A model generated the notes under the pieces. The model did no database searches. It was not told the DNA's origin and saw only the letters and a list, made by a program, of their open reading frames with translations. The translations under genes were made by a program, and so were the position numbers. From Globicephala melas (taxonomy: Eukaryota > Chordata > Mammalia > Artiodactyla > Delphinidae): DNA of 64,000 nucleotides. The DNA lies in the NCBI RefSeq assembly GCF_963455315.2, contig NW_027207213.1:1612001-1676000 (forward strand), written 5' to 3'. Of this stretch, positions 50,560 to 63,192 are shown piece by piece. The first letter of the stretch is position 1. Each line of letters opens with the position of its first letter.

Positions 50560-52138
50560 ATAAGTGGAAGTGCCCTAGGCTCTGTTTCTTTGTTTTTTAG
50601 ATGTTTCAGGAAACACCATACACTTCTCAGGAGTGGCTGTTGGCAATTTACATCCCGCCCATCAGCATAACAAGGCTCCCAGTTCTCCATGGCCTGTCCT
50701 GCCTTTCTGGATTTTACACTTTTTTCAGATGGCCCTTTTGACCGGGGGAAGTGAGACTTCATTGTAGTGCAGACTTCCTTTGCAAGCTTGCTTGGTTGGC
50801 CAAAAAGGGCGTATGCGTTTTTTCCTGAATATATTCAGGAAAAAACGCATACGCCCTTTTTGGCCAAGTGCATCATTGTGGACGTTCTGCCTCTTTTCCT
50901 ATGCTTTAAATGCAATTCCAGTCTACCTCCTGAAATCGGTTTCCTGCAATTCTGCCCCGCTTTCAAGTCCTCTTGGCAGCCTTACTTCAGTATATTTTTG
51001 GACGATAGCTGTCATTTATAACTCTGCAGGTTTGTGAATTACAGTGCCCCTGAGCTCCTTTCTTCAACTCGCTTTCTTGTGAGCTGGCCGCAACAGCGCA
51101 GGATTGCTTCAGGCCCTAATCTCGTTCCAGCACGGCACGCTGAGCCTTTGGTTAATTCCTCTTCCTGGTGGGAAATGAGAGTTAAATTTGCCCGTCCAGA
51201 CACCTCCAGCTAGTCTCTCATTGGTTCTCCCTATTCCTGTTCATCTTCCGCAGAAATTGCAAACTGGGCCAAACAGGAGGTTAAAGGCACTGACTCTCCA
51301 AGTCGGGAGAGTGTTAGTAAAGCGTCTGGAATGTTGCACCCGAGTACCAGGGGACGAGAACGGAGACGTATTTGAACATGTCTCCCGATCACACGGTTGA
51401 TCATACTCTGGGTTCCACATGCATGTTTTAGCTGAAGGAAGAATCCCTTAAACCTGGAGAGTTGAGACCCGTGGAATGGGTACCATGCAATATGACTTCA
51501 AAGGGTCTTCATTTGCTCACCGAACCTCTCCAATCCTATCACTGCTGCGTTTATGCCCCTGTACACACGCTTGATTCCCTTTCGGAGACATAGCAATCCA
51601 TAGGTTTTAAGATACTTACTAGTCAGGTACATTCTTAGGCGTTTAATATGGGGTGTTGAGTCCATTTCGTTGAGCAAGGAGTAGCTCTTGTCTATTCCAT
51701 ATTTGACTTCAGGAACTTACTCTGTGCTCATTTCAATCTCTGGTTTTATGCAGCACCCCAACTCACCTTTCCCCTTAAGCAAGCATAAGTTGGTTTTCTA
51801 AATTTGAGACCCTGTTCTGTTTTGTAATCCAGTTCCTGTGTAGCCAAGTTTACATTCCGTGTATTAGTGATATCTTATGATGTTTCTTTTTCTGTGTGAC
51901 TTATTTCAGGTAGAATCATCATACCTGAATCCACTCATTATGCTGCTACGGGCCTGATGACATAGATGTCAGTGCTGAGTGATATTGCATTGTACGTAAG
52001 TACCACAACTTCTTCATCCATTTTTCACTTTCTGCGATATTGAACTTGTACTGTAAACGAGGTTCTTGTAAACAGAGCCGTCCCAAACTTTGGGGTGGCT
52101 GTGTCTTTTTGATTTTCATTTCCCTAAGCTAAAGGACC
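50560..52138 (+). repeat. Satellite monomer M33 (mixed class)
   Basis: The copy is 1579 bp because the G run near 50744-50748 is one base shorter. Private changes are CTCTGTTTCTT near 50580 and GCAGACTTCC near 50769. It shares CAACAGCGC with M1 and has GAACATGTCTC, TTTGACTTCAGG and ACTGTAAACG. Its palindrome at 50796-50867 is perfect. Confidence 0.97.
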
Positions 52139-53718
52139 ATAAGTGGAAGTGCCCTAGGCTCTGTTGCTTTGTTTTTTAGATGTTTCAGGAAACACCATAC
52201 ACTTCTCAGGAGTGGCTGTTGGCAATTTACATCCCGCCCATCAGCATAACAAGGCTCCCAGTTCTCCATGGCCTGTCCTGCCTTTCTGGATTTTACACTT
52301 TTTTCAGATGGCCCTTTTGACCGGGGGGAAGTGAGACTTCATTGTAGTGCAGATTTCCTTTGCAAGCTTGCTTGGTTGGCCAAAAAGGGCGTATGCGTTT
52401 TTTCCTGAATATATTCAGGAAAAAACGCATACGCCCTTTTTGGCCAAGTGCATCATTGTGGACGTTCTTCCTCTTTTCCTATGCTTTAAATGCCATTCCA
52501 GTCTACCTCCTGAAATCGGTTTCCTGCAATTCTGCCCCGCTTTCAAGTCCTCTTGGCAGCCTTACTTCAGTATATTTTTGGACGATAGCTGTCATTTATA
52601 ACTCTGCAGGTTTGTGAATTACAGTGCCCCTGAGCTCCTTTCTTCAACTCGCTTTCTTGTGAGCTGGCCGCAACACTGCAGGATTGCTTCAGGCCCTAAT
52701 CTGGTTCTGGCACGGCACGCTGAGCCTTTGGTTAATTCCTCTTCCTGGTGGGAAATGAGAGTTAAATTTGCCCGTCCAGACACCTCCAGCTAGTCTCTCA
52801 TTGGTTCTCCCTATTCCTGTTCATCTTCCGCAGAAATTGCAAACTGGGCCAAACAGGAGGTTAAAGGCACTGACTCTCCAAGTCGGGAGAGTGTTAGTAA
52901 AGCGTCTGGAATGTTGCACCCGAGTACCAGGGGACGAGAACGGAGACGTATTTGAACACGTCTCCCGATCACACGGTTGATCATACTCTGGGTTCCACAG
53001 GCATGTTTTAGCTGAAGGAAGAATCCCTTAAACCTGGAGAGTTGAGACCCGTGGAATGGGTACCATGCAATATGACTTCAAAGGGTCTTCAATTGCTCAC
53101 CGAACCTCTCCAATCCTATCACTGCTGCGTTTATGCCCCTGTACACACGCTTGATTCCCTTTCGGAGACATAGCAATCCATAGGTTTTAAGATACTTACT
53201 AGTCAGGTACATTCTTAGGCGTTTAATATGGGGTGTTGAGTCCATTTCGTTGAGCAAGGAGTAGCTCTTGTCTATTCCATATTTGGCTTAAGGAACTTAC
53301 TCTGTGCTCATTTCAATCTCTGGTTTTATGCAGCACCCCAACTCACCTTTCCCCTTAAGCAAGCATAAGTTGGTTTTCTAAATTTGAGACCCTGTTCTGT
53401 TTTGTAATCCAGTTCCTGTGTAGCCAAGTTTACATTCCGTGTATTAGTGATATCTTATGATGTTTCTTTTTCTGTGTGACTTATTTCAGGTAGAATCATC
53501 ATACCTGAATCCACTCATTATGCTGCTACGGGCCTGATGACATAGATGTCAGTGCTGAGTGATATTGCATTGTACGTAAGTACCACAACTTCTTCATCCA
53601 TTTTTCACTTTCTGCGATATTGAACTTGTACCGTAAACGAGGTTCTTGTAAACAGAGCCGTCCCAAACTTTGGGGTGGCTGTGTCTTTTTGATTTTCATT
53701 TCCCTAAGCTAAAGGACC
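52139..53718 (+). repeat. Satellite monomer M34 (class B-like)
   Basis: It has AG at offset 70-71, GTTCTT and CAATTGCTCA as in class B, but GTATAT and GGCATG. Private changes are ATGCCATTCC near 52490 and GGTTCTGGC near 52703 (the latter seen again only in M40). CAACACTGC is shared with M31. Confidence 0.97.
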
Positions 53719-55298
53719 ATAAGTGGAAGTGCCCTAGGCTCTGTTGCTTTGTTTTTTAGATGTTTCAGGAAACACCATACACTTCTCCCGAGTGGCTGTT
53801 GGCAATTTACATCCCGCCCATCAGCATAACAAGGCTCCCAGTTCTCCATGGCCTGTCCTGCCTTTCTGGATTTTACACTTTTTTCAGATGGCCCTTTTGA
53901 CCGGGGGGAAGTGAGACTTCATTGTAGTGCAGATTTCCTTTGCAAGCTTGCTTGGTTGGCCAAAAAGGGCGTATGCGTTTTTTCCTGAATATATTCAGGA
54001 AAAAACGCATACGCCCTTTTTGGCCAAGTGCATCATTGTGGACGTTCTTCCTCTTTTCCTATGCTTTAAATGCAATTCCAGTCTACCTCCTGAAATCGGT
54101 TTCCTGCAATTCTGCCCCGCTTTCAAGTCCTCTTGGCAGCCTTACTTCAGTATAGTTTTGGACGATAGCTGTCATTTATAACTCTGCAGGTTTGTGAAAT
54201 ACAGTGCCCCTGAGCTCCTTTCTTCAACTCGCTTTCTTGTGAGCTGGCCGCAACACCGCAGGATTGCTTCAGGCCCTAATCTGGTTCCAGCACGGCACGC
54301 TGAGCCTTTGGTTAATTCCTCTTCCTGGTGGGAAATGAGAGTTAAATTTGCCCGTCCAGACACCTCCAGCTAGTCTCTCATTGGTTTTCCCTATTCCTGT
54401 TCATCTTCCGCAGAAATTGCAAACTGGGCCAAACAGGAGGTTAAAGGCACTGACTCTCCAAGTCGGGAGAGTGTTAGTAAAGCGTCTGGAATGTTGCACC
54501 CGAGTACCAGGGGACGAGAACGGAGACGTATTTGAACACGTCTCCCGATCACACGGTTGATCATACTCTGGGTTCCACATGCATGTTTTAGCTGAAGGAA
54601 GAATCCCTTAAACCTGGAGAGTTGAGACCCGTGGAATGGGTACCATGCAATATGACTTCAAAGGGTCTTCAATTGCTCACCGAACCTCTCCAATCCTATC
54701 ACTGCTGCGTTTATGCCCCTGTACACACGCTTGATTCCCTTTCGGAGACATAGCAATCCATAGGTTTTAAGATACTTACTAGTCAGGTACATTCTTAGGC
54801 GTTTAATATGGGGTGTTGAGTCCATTTCGTTGAGCAAGGAGTAGCTCTTGTCTATTCCATATTTGGCTTAAGGAACTTACTCTGTGCTCATTTCAATCTC
54901 TGGTTTTATGCAGCACCCCAACTCACCTTTCCCCTTAAGCAAGCATAAGTTGGTTTTCGAAATTTGAGACCCTGTTCTGTTTTGTAATCCAGTTCCTGTG
55001 TAGCCAAGTTTACATTCCATGTATTAGTGATATCTTATGATGTTTCTTTTTCTGTGTGACTTATTTCAGGTAGAATCATCATACCTGAATCCACTCATTA
55101 TGCTGCTACGGGCCTGATGACATAGATGTCAGTGCTGAGTGATATTGCATTGTACGTAAGTACCACAACTTCTTCATCCATTTTTCACTTTCTGCGATAT
55201 TGAACTTGTACCGTAAACGAGGTTCTTGTAAACAGAGCCGTCCCAAACTTTGGCGTGGCTGTGTCTTTTTGATTTTCATTTCCCTAAGCTAAAGGACC
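53719..55298 (+). repeat. Satellite monomer M35 (class B)
   Basis: Class B (GTTCTT, GTATAG, GGTTCCAGC, CAATTGCTCA, TTTTCGAAATTT, TTGGCGTGG). Private changes are GTGAAATACAG near 54194, GGTTTTCCC near 54382 and ATTCCATG (A at 55019). It is the last main-family monomer before the divergent island. Confidence 0.97.
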
Positions 55299-56877
55299 AT
55301 AAGTGGAAGTGCCCTAGGCTCTGTTGCTTTGTTTTTTAGATGTTTCAGGAAACACCATACACTTCTCCCGAGTGGCTGTTGGCAATTTACATCCCGCCCA
55401 TCAGCATAACAAGGCTCCCAGTTCTCCATGGCCTGTCCTGCCTTTCTGGATTTTACACTTTTTTCAGATGGCCCTTTTGACCGGGGGGAAGTGAGACTTC
55501 ATTGTAGTGCAGATTTCCTTTGCAAGCTTGCTTGGTTGGCCAAAAAGGGTGTATGCGTTTTTTCCTGAATATATTCAGGAAAAACGCATACGCCCTTTTT
55601 GGCCAAGTGCATCATTGTGGACGTTCTGCCTCTTTTCCTATGCTTTCAATGCAATTCCAGTCTACCTCCTGAAATCGGTTTCCTGCAATTCTGCCCCGCT
55701 TTCAAGTCCTCTTGGCAGCCTTACTTCAGTATATTTTTGGACGATAGCTGTCATTTATAACTCTGCAGGTTTGTGAATTACAGTGCCCCTGAGCTCCTTT
55801 CTTCAACTCGCTTTCTTGTGAGCTGGCCGCAACACCGCAGGATTGCTTCAGGCCCTAATGTGGTTCCGGCACGGCACGCTGAGCCTTTGGTTAATTCCTC
55901 TTCCTGGTGGGAAATGAGAGTTAAATTTGCCCGTCCAGACACCTCCAGCTAGTCTCTCATTGGTTCTCTCTATTCCTGTTCATCTTCCGCAGAAATTGCA
56001 AACTGGGCCAAACAGGAGGTTAAAGGCACTGACTCTCCAAGTCGGGAGAGTGTTAGTAAAGCGTCTGGAATGTTGCACCCGAGTACCAGGGGATGATAAC
56101 GGAGACATATTTGAACACGTCTCCCGATCACACGGTTGATCATACTCTGGGTTCCACATGCATGTTTTAGCTGAAGGAATAATCCTCTAAACCTGGAGAG
56201 TTGAGACCCGTGGAATGGGTACCGTGCAATATGACTTCAAAGGGTCTTCATTTGCTCACCGAACCTCTCCAATCCTATCACTGCTGCGTTTATGCCCCTG
56301 TACACACGCTTGATTCTCTTTCGGAGACATAGCAATCCATAGGTTTTAAGATACTTACTAGTCAGGTACATTCTTTGGCCTTTAATATGGGGTGTTGAGT
56401 CCATTTCGTTGAGCAAGGAGTAGCTTTTGTCTATTCCATATTTGGCTTAAGGAAATTTATCTGTGCTCATTTCAATCTCTGGTTTTATGCAGCACCCCAA
56501 CTCACCTTTCCCCTTAAGCAAGCATATGTTGGTTTTCTAAATTTGAGACCCTGTTCTGTTTTGTAATCCAGTTCCTGTGTAGCCAAGTTTACATTCCGTG
56601 TATTAGTGATATCTTATGATGTTTCTTTTTCTGCGTGACTTATTTCAGTTAGAATCATCATACCTGAATCCACTCATTATGCTGCTACGGGCCTGATGAC
56701 ATAGATGTCATTGCTGAGTGATATTGCATTGTACGTAAGTACCAAAACTTCTTCATCCATTTTTCACTTTCTGCGATATTGAACTTGTACCGTAAACGAG
56801 GTTCTTGTAAACAGAGCCGTCCCAAACTTTCGGGTGGCTGTGTCTTTTTGATTTTCATTTCCCTAAGCTATAGGACC
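55299..56877 (+). repeat. Satellite monomer M36 (divergent class F, first type)
   Basis: 1579 bp. The first 250 bp are like the main family; class F markers begin at the palindrome (T at 55550, one A lost) and at CTTTCAATGC near 55641. Later markers are GACATATTTG, AATAATCCTCTAAACC, GTACCGTGC, GATTCTCTTTCGG, TTTATCTG, TTCTTTGGCCTTT, CATATGTTGG, CTGCGTGAC, TTCAGTTAG and CTATAGG. Confidence 0.96.
55536..55606. mobile_element. Palindrome copy with two defects (M36)
   Basis: The left arm has C-to-T at 55550 (GGGTGTATG) and the right arm has lost one A from its six-A run, giving 71 bp. The lost A is shared with M38; the T is private. Confidence 0.6.
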
Positions 56878-58456
56878 ATAAGTGGAAGTGCCCTAGGCTC
56901 TGTTGCTTTGTTTTTTAGATGTTTCAGGAAACACATACACTTCTCCTGAGTGGCTGTTGGCAATTTATATCCCGCCCATCAGCATAACAAGGCTCCCAGT
57001 TCTCCATGGCCTGTCCTGCCTTTCTGGATTTTACACTTTTTTCAGATGGCCCTTTGGACCGGGGGGAAGTGAGACTTCATTGTAGTGCAGATTTCCGTTG
57101 CAAGCTTGCTTGGTTGGCCAAAAAGGGCGTATGCGTTTTTTCCTGAATATATTCAGGAAAAAACGCATACGCCCTTTTTGGCCAAGTGCATCATTGTGGA
57201 CGTTTTGCCTCTTTTCCTATGCTTTCAATGCAATTCCAGTCTACCTCCTGAAATCGGTTTCCTGCAATTCGGCCCCGCTTTCAAGTCCTCTTGGCAGCCT
57301 TACTTCAGTATATTTTTGGACGATAGCTGTCATTTATAACTCTGCAGGTTTGTGAATTACAGTGCCCCTGATCTCCTTTCTTCAACTCGCTTTCTTGTGA
57401 GCTGGCCGCAACACCGCAGGATTGCTTCAGGCCCTCATGTGGTTCCGGCACGGCACGCTGAGCCTTTGGTTAATTCCTCTTCCTGGTGGGAAATGAGAGT
57501 TAAATTTGCCCGTCCAGACGCCTCCAGCTAGTCTCTCATTGGTTCTCCCTATTCCTGTTCATCTTCCGCAGAAATTGCAAACTGGGCCAAACAGGAGGTT
57601 AAAGGCACTGACTCTCCAAGTCGGGAGAGTGTTAGTAAAGCGTCTGGAATGTTGCACCCGAGTACCAGGGGATGAGAACGGAGACATATTTGAACACGTC
57701 TCCCGATCACACGGTTGATCATACTCTGGGTTCCACATGCATGTTTTAGCTGAAGGAATAATCCTCTAAACCTGGAGAGTTGAGACCCGTGGAATGGGTA
57801 CCGTGCAATATGACTTCAAAGGGTCTTCATTTGCTCACCGAACCTCTCCAATCCTATCACTGCTGCGTTTATGCCCCTGTACACACGCTTGATTCTCTTT
57901 CGGAGACATAGCAATCCATAGGTTTTAAGATACTTACTAGTCAGGTACATTCTTAGGCGTTTAATATGGGGTGTTGAGTCCATTTCGTTGAGCAAGGAGT
58001 AGCTCTTGTCTATTCCATATTTGGCTTAAGGAACTTTATCTGTGCTCATTTCAATCTCTGGTTTTATGCAGCACCCCAACTCACCTTTCCCCTTAAGCAA
58101 GCATAAGTTGGTTTTCTAAATTTGAGACCCTGTTCTGTTTTGTAATCCAGTTCCTGTGTAGCCAAGTTTACATTCCGAGTATTAGTGATAGCTTATGATA
58201 TTCCTTTTTCTGCGTGACTTATTTCAGTTAGAATCATCATACCTGAATCCACTCATTATGCTGCTACGGACCTGATGACATAGATGTCATTGCTGAGTGA
58301 TATTGCATTGTACGTAAGTACCACAACTTCTTCATCCATTTTTCACTTTCTGCGATATTGAACTTGTACCGTAAACGAGGTTCTTGTAAACAGAGCCGTC
58401 CGAAACATTGGGGTGACTGTGTCTTTTTGATTTTCATTTCCCTAAGCTATAGGACC
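56878..58456 (+). repeat. Satellite monomer M37 (divergent class F, second type)
   Basis: 1579 bp; one C is lost in GAAACACATACAC near 56930. It shares with M39, but not M36 or M38, GACGCCTCCAGC, TTAGTGATAGC, GACCTGATG and AACATTGGGGTGAC. Private changes include CCTTTGGACC near 57051 and TCCGTTGC near 57093. The palindrome at 57114-57185 is perfect. Confidence 0.96.
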
Positions 58457-60035
58457 ATAAGTGGAAGTGCTCTAGGCTCTTTTGCTCTGTTTTTTATATG
58501 TTTCAGGAAACACCATACACTTCTCCCGAGTGGCTGTTGGCAATTTACATCCTGCCCATCAGCATAACAAGGCTCCCAGTTCTCCATGGCCTGTCCTGCA
58601 TTTCTGGATTTTACACTTTTTTCAGATGGCCCTTTTGACCGGGGGGAAGTGAGACTTCATTGTAGTGCAGATTTCCTTTGCAAGCTTGCTTGGTTGGCCA
58701 AAAAGGGCGTATGCGTTTTTTCCTGAATATATTCAGGAAAAACGCATACGCCCTTTTTGGCCAAGTGCATCATTTTGGACGTTCTGCCTCTTTTCCTATG
58801 CTTTCAATGCAATTCCAGTCTACCTCCTGAAATCGGTTTCCTGCAATTCGGCCCCGCTTTCAAGTCCTCTTGGCAGCCTTACTTCAGTATATTTTTGGAC
58901 GATAGCTGTCATTTATAACTCTGCAGATTTGTGAATTACAGTGCCCCTGAGCTCCTTTCTTCAACTCGCTTTCTTGTGAGCTGGCCGCAACACCGCAGGA
59001 TTGCTTCAGGCCCTAATCTGGTTCCGGCACGGCACGCTGAGCCTTTGGTTAATTCCTCTTCCTGGTGGGAAATGAGAGTTAAATTTGCCCGTCCAGACAC
59101 CTCCAGCTAGTCTCTCATTGGTTCTCCCTATTCCTGTTCATCTTCCGCAGAAATTGCAAACTGGGCCAAACAGGAGGTTAAAGGCACTGACTCTCCAAGT
59201 CGGGAGAGTGTTAGTAAAGCGTCTGGAATGTTGCACCCGAGTACCAGGGAACGGGAACGGAGACATATTTGAAGACGTCTCCCGATCACACGGTTGATCA
59301 TACTCTGGGTTCCACAGGCATGTTTTAGCTGAAGGAATAATCCTCTAAACCTGGAGAGTTGAGACCCGTGGAATGGGTACCGTGCAATATGACTTCAAAG
59401 GGTCTTCATTTGCTCACCGAACCTCTCCAATCCTATCACTGCTGCGTTTATGCCCCTGTACACACGCTTGATTCTCTTTCGGAGACATAGCAATCCATAG
59501 GTTTTAAGATACTTACTAGTCAGGTACATTCTTTGGCCTTTAATATGGGGTGTTGAGTCCATTTCGTTGAGCAAGGAGTAGCTCTTGTCTATTCCATATT
59601 TGGCTTAAGGAACTTTATCTGTGCTCATTTCAATCTCTGGTTTTATGCAGCACCCCAACTCACCTTTCCCCTTAAGCAAGCATATGTTGGTTTTCTAAAT
59701 TTGAGACCCTGTTCTGTTTTGTAATCCAGTTCCTGTGTAGCCAAGTTTACATTCCGTGTATTAGTGATATCTTATGATGTTTCTTTTTCTGCGTGACTTA
59801 TTTCAGTTAGAATCATCATACCTGAATCCACTCATTATGCTGCTACGGGCCTGATGACATAGATGTCATTGCTGAGTGATATTGCATTGTACGTAAGTAC
59901 CACAACTTCTTCATCCATTTTTCACTTTCTGCGATATTGAACTTGTACCGTAAACGAGGTTCTTGTAAACAGAGCCGTCCCAAACTTTGGGGTGGCTGTG
60001 TCTTTTTGATTTTCATTTCCCTAAGCTATAGGACC
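58457..60035 (+). repeat. Satellite monomer M38 (divergent class F, first type)
   Basis: 1579 bp. It shares with M36 the one-base loss in the palindrome (58694-58764), TTCTTTGGCCTTT near 59530 and CATATGTTGG near 59682. Its 5' end has TTTTGCTCTG and TTTTTTATATG; the CTCTG form is shared with M40. Private changes are CAGGGAACGGG near 59246 and GAAGACGTC near 59271. Confidence 0.96.
58694..58764. mobile_element. Palindrome copy with one-base loss (M38)
   Basis: The right arm has five As where the left arm has six Ts, leaving a one-base bulge. The same loss occurs in M36, supporting their shared descent within the divergent island. Confidence 0.6.
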
Positions 60036-61613
60036 ATAAGTGGAAGTGCCCTAGGCTCTGTTGCTTTGTTTTTTAGATGTTTCAGGAAACACATACACTT
60101 CTCCCGAGTGGCTGTTGGCAATTTACATCCCGCCCATCAGCATAACAAGGCTCCCAGTTCTCCATGGCCTGTCCTGCCTTTCTGGATTTTACACTTTTTT
60201 CAGATGGCCCTTTTGACCGGGGGGAAGTGAGACTTCATTGTAGTGCAGATTTCCTTTGCAAGCTTGCTTGGTTGGCCAAAAAGGGCGTATGCGTTTTTTC
60301 CTGAATATATTCAGGAAAAAACGCATACGCCCTTTTTGGCCAAGTGCATCATTGTGGACGTTCTGCCTCTTTTCCTATGCTTTCAAAGCAATTCCAGTCT
60401 ACCTCCTGAAATCGATTTCCTGCAATTCGGCCCCGCTTTCAAGTCCTCTTGGCAGCCTTACTTCAGTATATTTTTGGACGATAGCTGTCATTTATAACTC
60501 TGCAGGTTTGTGAATGACAGTGCCCCTGAGCTCCTTTCTTCAACTCGCTTTCTTGTGAGCTGGCCGCAACACCGCAGGATTGCTTCAGGCCCTAATCTGG
60601 TTCCGGTACGGCACCCTGAGCCTTTGGTTAATTCCTCTTCCTGGTGGGAAATGAGAGTTAAATTTGCCCGTCCAGACGCCTCCAGCTAGTCTCTCATTGG
60701 TTCTCCCTATTCCTGTTCATCTTCCGCAGAAATTGCAAACTGGGCCAAACAGGAGGTTAAAGGCACTGACTCTCCAAGTCGGGAGAGTGTTAGTAAAGCA
60801 TCTGGAATGTTGCACCCGAGTACCAGGGGATGAGAACGGAGACATATTTGAACACGTCTCCCGATCACACGGTTGATCATACTCTGGGTTCCACATGCAT
60901 GTTTTAGCTGAAGGAAGAATCCTCTAAACCTGGAGAGTTGAGACCCGTGGAATGGGTACCGTGCAATATGACTTCAAAGGGTCTTCATTTGCTCACCGAA
61001 CCTCTCCAATCCTATCACTGCTGCATTTATGCCCCTGTACACATGCTTGATTCTCTTTCGGAGACATAGCAATCCATAGGTTTTAAGATACTTACTAGTC
61101 AGGTACATTCTTAGGCGTTTAATATGGGGTGTTGAGTCCATTTCGTTGAGCAAGGAGTAGCTCTTGTCTATTCCATATTTGGCTAAAGGAACTTTATCTG
61201 TGCTCATTTCAATCTCTGGTTTTATGCAGCACCCCAACTCACCTTTCCCCTTAAGCAAGCATAAGTTGGTTTTCTAAATTTGAGACCCTGTTCTGTTTTG
61301 TAATCCAGTTCCTGTGTAGCCAAGTTTACATTCCGTGTATTAGTGATAGCTTATGATGTTCCTTTTTCTGCGTGACTTATTTCAGTTAGAATCATCATAC
61401 CTGAATCCACTCATTATGCTGCTACGGACCTGATGACATAGATGTCATTGCTGAGTGATATTGCATTGTACGTAAGTACCACAACTTCTTCATCCATTTT
61501 TCACTTTCTGCGATATTGAACTTGTACCGTAAACGAGGTTCTTGTAAACAGAGCCGTCCCAAACATTGGGGTGACTGTGTCTTTTTGATTTCATTTCCCT
61601 AAGCTATAGGACC
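60036..61613 (+). repeat. Satellite monomer M39 (divergent class F, second type)
   Basis: 1578 bp; one C is lost in GAAACACATACAC near 60088 and one T in GATTTCATTT near 61588. It shares the M37 marker set. Private changes are CAAAGCAATTCC near 60383, AATCGATTTCC near 60410 and GGTACGGCACCC near 60605. The palindrome at 60272-60343 is perfect. Confidence 0.96.
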
Positions 61614-63192
61614 ATAAGTGGAAGTGCCCTAGGCTCTGTTGCTCTGTTTTTTACATGTTTCAGGAAAACCATACACTTCTCCCGAGTGGCTGTTGGCAAT
61701 TTACATCCCGCCCATCAGCATAACAAGGCTCCCAGTTCTCCATGGCCTGTCCTGCCTTTCTGGATTTTACACTTTTTTCAGATGGCCCTTTTGACCGGGG
61801 GGAAGTGAGACTTCATTGTAGTGCAGATTTCCTTTGCAAGCTTGCTTGGTTGGCCAAAAAGGGCGTATGCGTTTTTTCCTGAATATATTCAGGAAAAAAC
61901 GCATACGCCCTTTTTGGCCAAGTGCATCATTGTGGACGTTCTGCCTCTTTTCCTATGCTTTCAATGCAATTCCAGTCTACCTCCTGAAATCGGTTTCCTG
62001 CAATTCTGCCCCGCTTTCATGTCCTCTTGGCAGCCTTACTTCAGTATATTTTTGGACGATAGCTGTCATTAATAACTCTGCAGGTTTGTGAATTACAGTG
62101 CCCCTGAGCTCCTTTCTTCAACTCGCTTTCTTGTGAGCTGGCCGCAACACCGCAGGATTGCTTCAGGCCCTAATCTGGTTCTGGCACGGCACGCTGAGCC
62201 TTTGGTTAATTCCTCTTCCTGGTGGGAAATGAGAGTTAAATTTGCCCGTCCAGACACCTCCAGCTAGTCTCTCATTGGTTCTCCCTATTCCTGTTCATCT
62301 TCCGCAGAAATTGCAAACTGGGCCAAACAGGAGGTTAAAGGCACTGACTCTCCAAGTCGGGAGAGTGTTAGTAAAGCGTCTGGAATGTTGCACCCGAGTA
62401 CCAGGGGACGAGAACGGAGACATATTTGAACACGTCTCCCGATCACACGGTTGATCATACTCTGGGTTCCACATGCATGTTTTAGCTGAAGGAAGAATCC
62501 CTTAAACCTGGAGAGTTGAGACCCGTGGAATGGGTACCATGCAATATGACTTCAAAGGGTCTTCATTTGCTCACCGAACCTCTCCAATCCTATCACTGCT
62601 GCGTTTATGCCCCTGTACACACGCTTGATTCTCTTTCGGAGACATAGCAATCCATAGGTTTTAAGATACTTACTAGTCAGGTACATTCTTAGGCGTTTAA
62701 TATGGGGTGTTGAGTCCATTTCGTTGAGCAAGGAGTAGCTCTTGTCTATTCCATATTTGGCTTAAGGAACTTTATCTGTGCTCATTTCAATCTCTGGTTT
62801 TATGCAGCACCCCAACTCACCTTTACCCTTAAGCAAGCATAAGTTGGTTTTCTAAATTTGAGACCCTGTTCTGTTTTGTAATCCAGTTCCTGTGTAGCCA
62901 AGTTTACATTCCGTGTATTAGTGATATCTTATGATGTTTCTTTTACTGTGTGACTTATTTCAGGTAGAATCATCATACCTGAATCCACTCATTATGCTGC
63001 TACGGGCCTGATGACATAGATGTCAGTGCTGAGTGATATTGCATTGTACGTAAGTACCACAAATTCTTCATCCATTTTTCACTTTCTGCGATATTGAACT
63101 TGTACCGTAAACGAGGTTCTTGTAAACAGAGCCGTCCCAAACTTTGGCGTGGCTGTGTCTTTTTGATTTTCATTTCCCTAAGCTAAAGGACC
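61614..63192 (+). repeat. Satellite monomer M40 (class F to main-family recombinant)
   Basis: 1579 bp; one C is lost in GGAAAACCATAC near 61663. It is class F at CTCTGTTTTTTACATG, TTTCAATGC, GACATATTTG, GATTCTCTTTCGG and TTTATCTG (62771-62778), then main family from TTTTACTG (62945), TTCAGGTAG, GTCAGTGC, CACAAATTC and CTAAAGG. The switch lies in 62779-62944. The palindrome at 61850-61921 is perfect. Confidence 0.96.

Larger units (their letters stand above)
55550..62944 (+). repeat. Divergent subarray with a dimeric higher-order repeat
   Basis: Monomers M36-M40 share substitutions not seen elsewhere, such as TTTCAATGC, GACATATTTG, GTACCGTGC, GATTCTCTTTCGG, TTTATCTG, TTCAGTTAG, GTCATTGC and CTATAGG. 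Inside the island the copies alternate: M36 and M38 share one set of private variants and M37 and M39 another, giving a period of about 3158 bp. Six of the eight single-base length changes I counted in the whole window fall within M36-M40. The outer limits are set by the first and last class F markers. It is either an older lineage of the same satellite or a separately homogenised one. Confidence 0.9.

Noticed and set aside
60974..61258. Minus-strand 94-codon open frame in M39, and others at 50550-50762 and 54172-54363
   Set aside because: Each is open in a single copy only because of a local SNP or indel; the same strand is closed in the other monomers.
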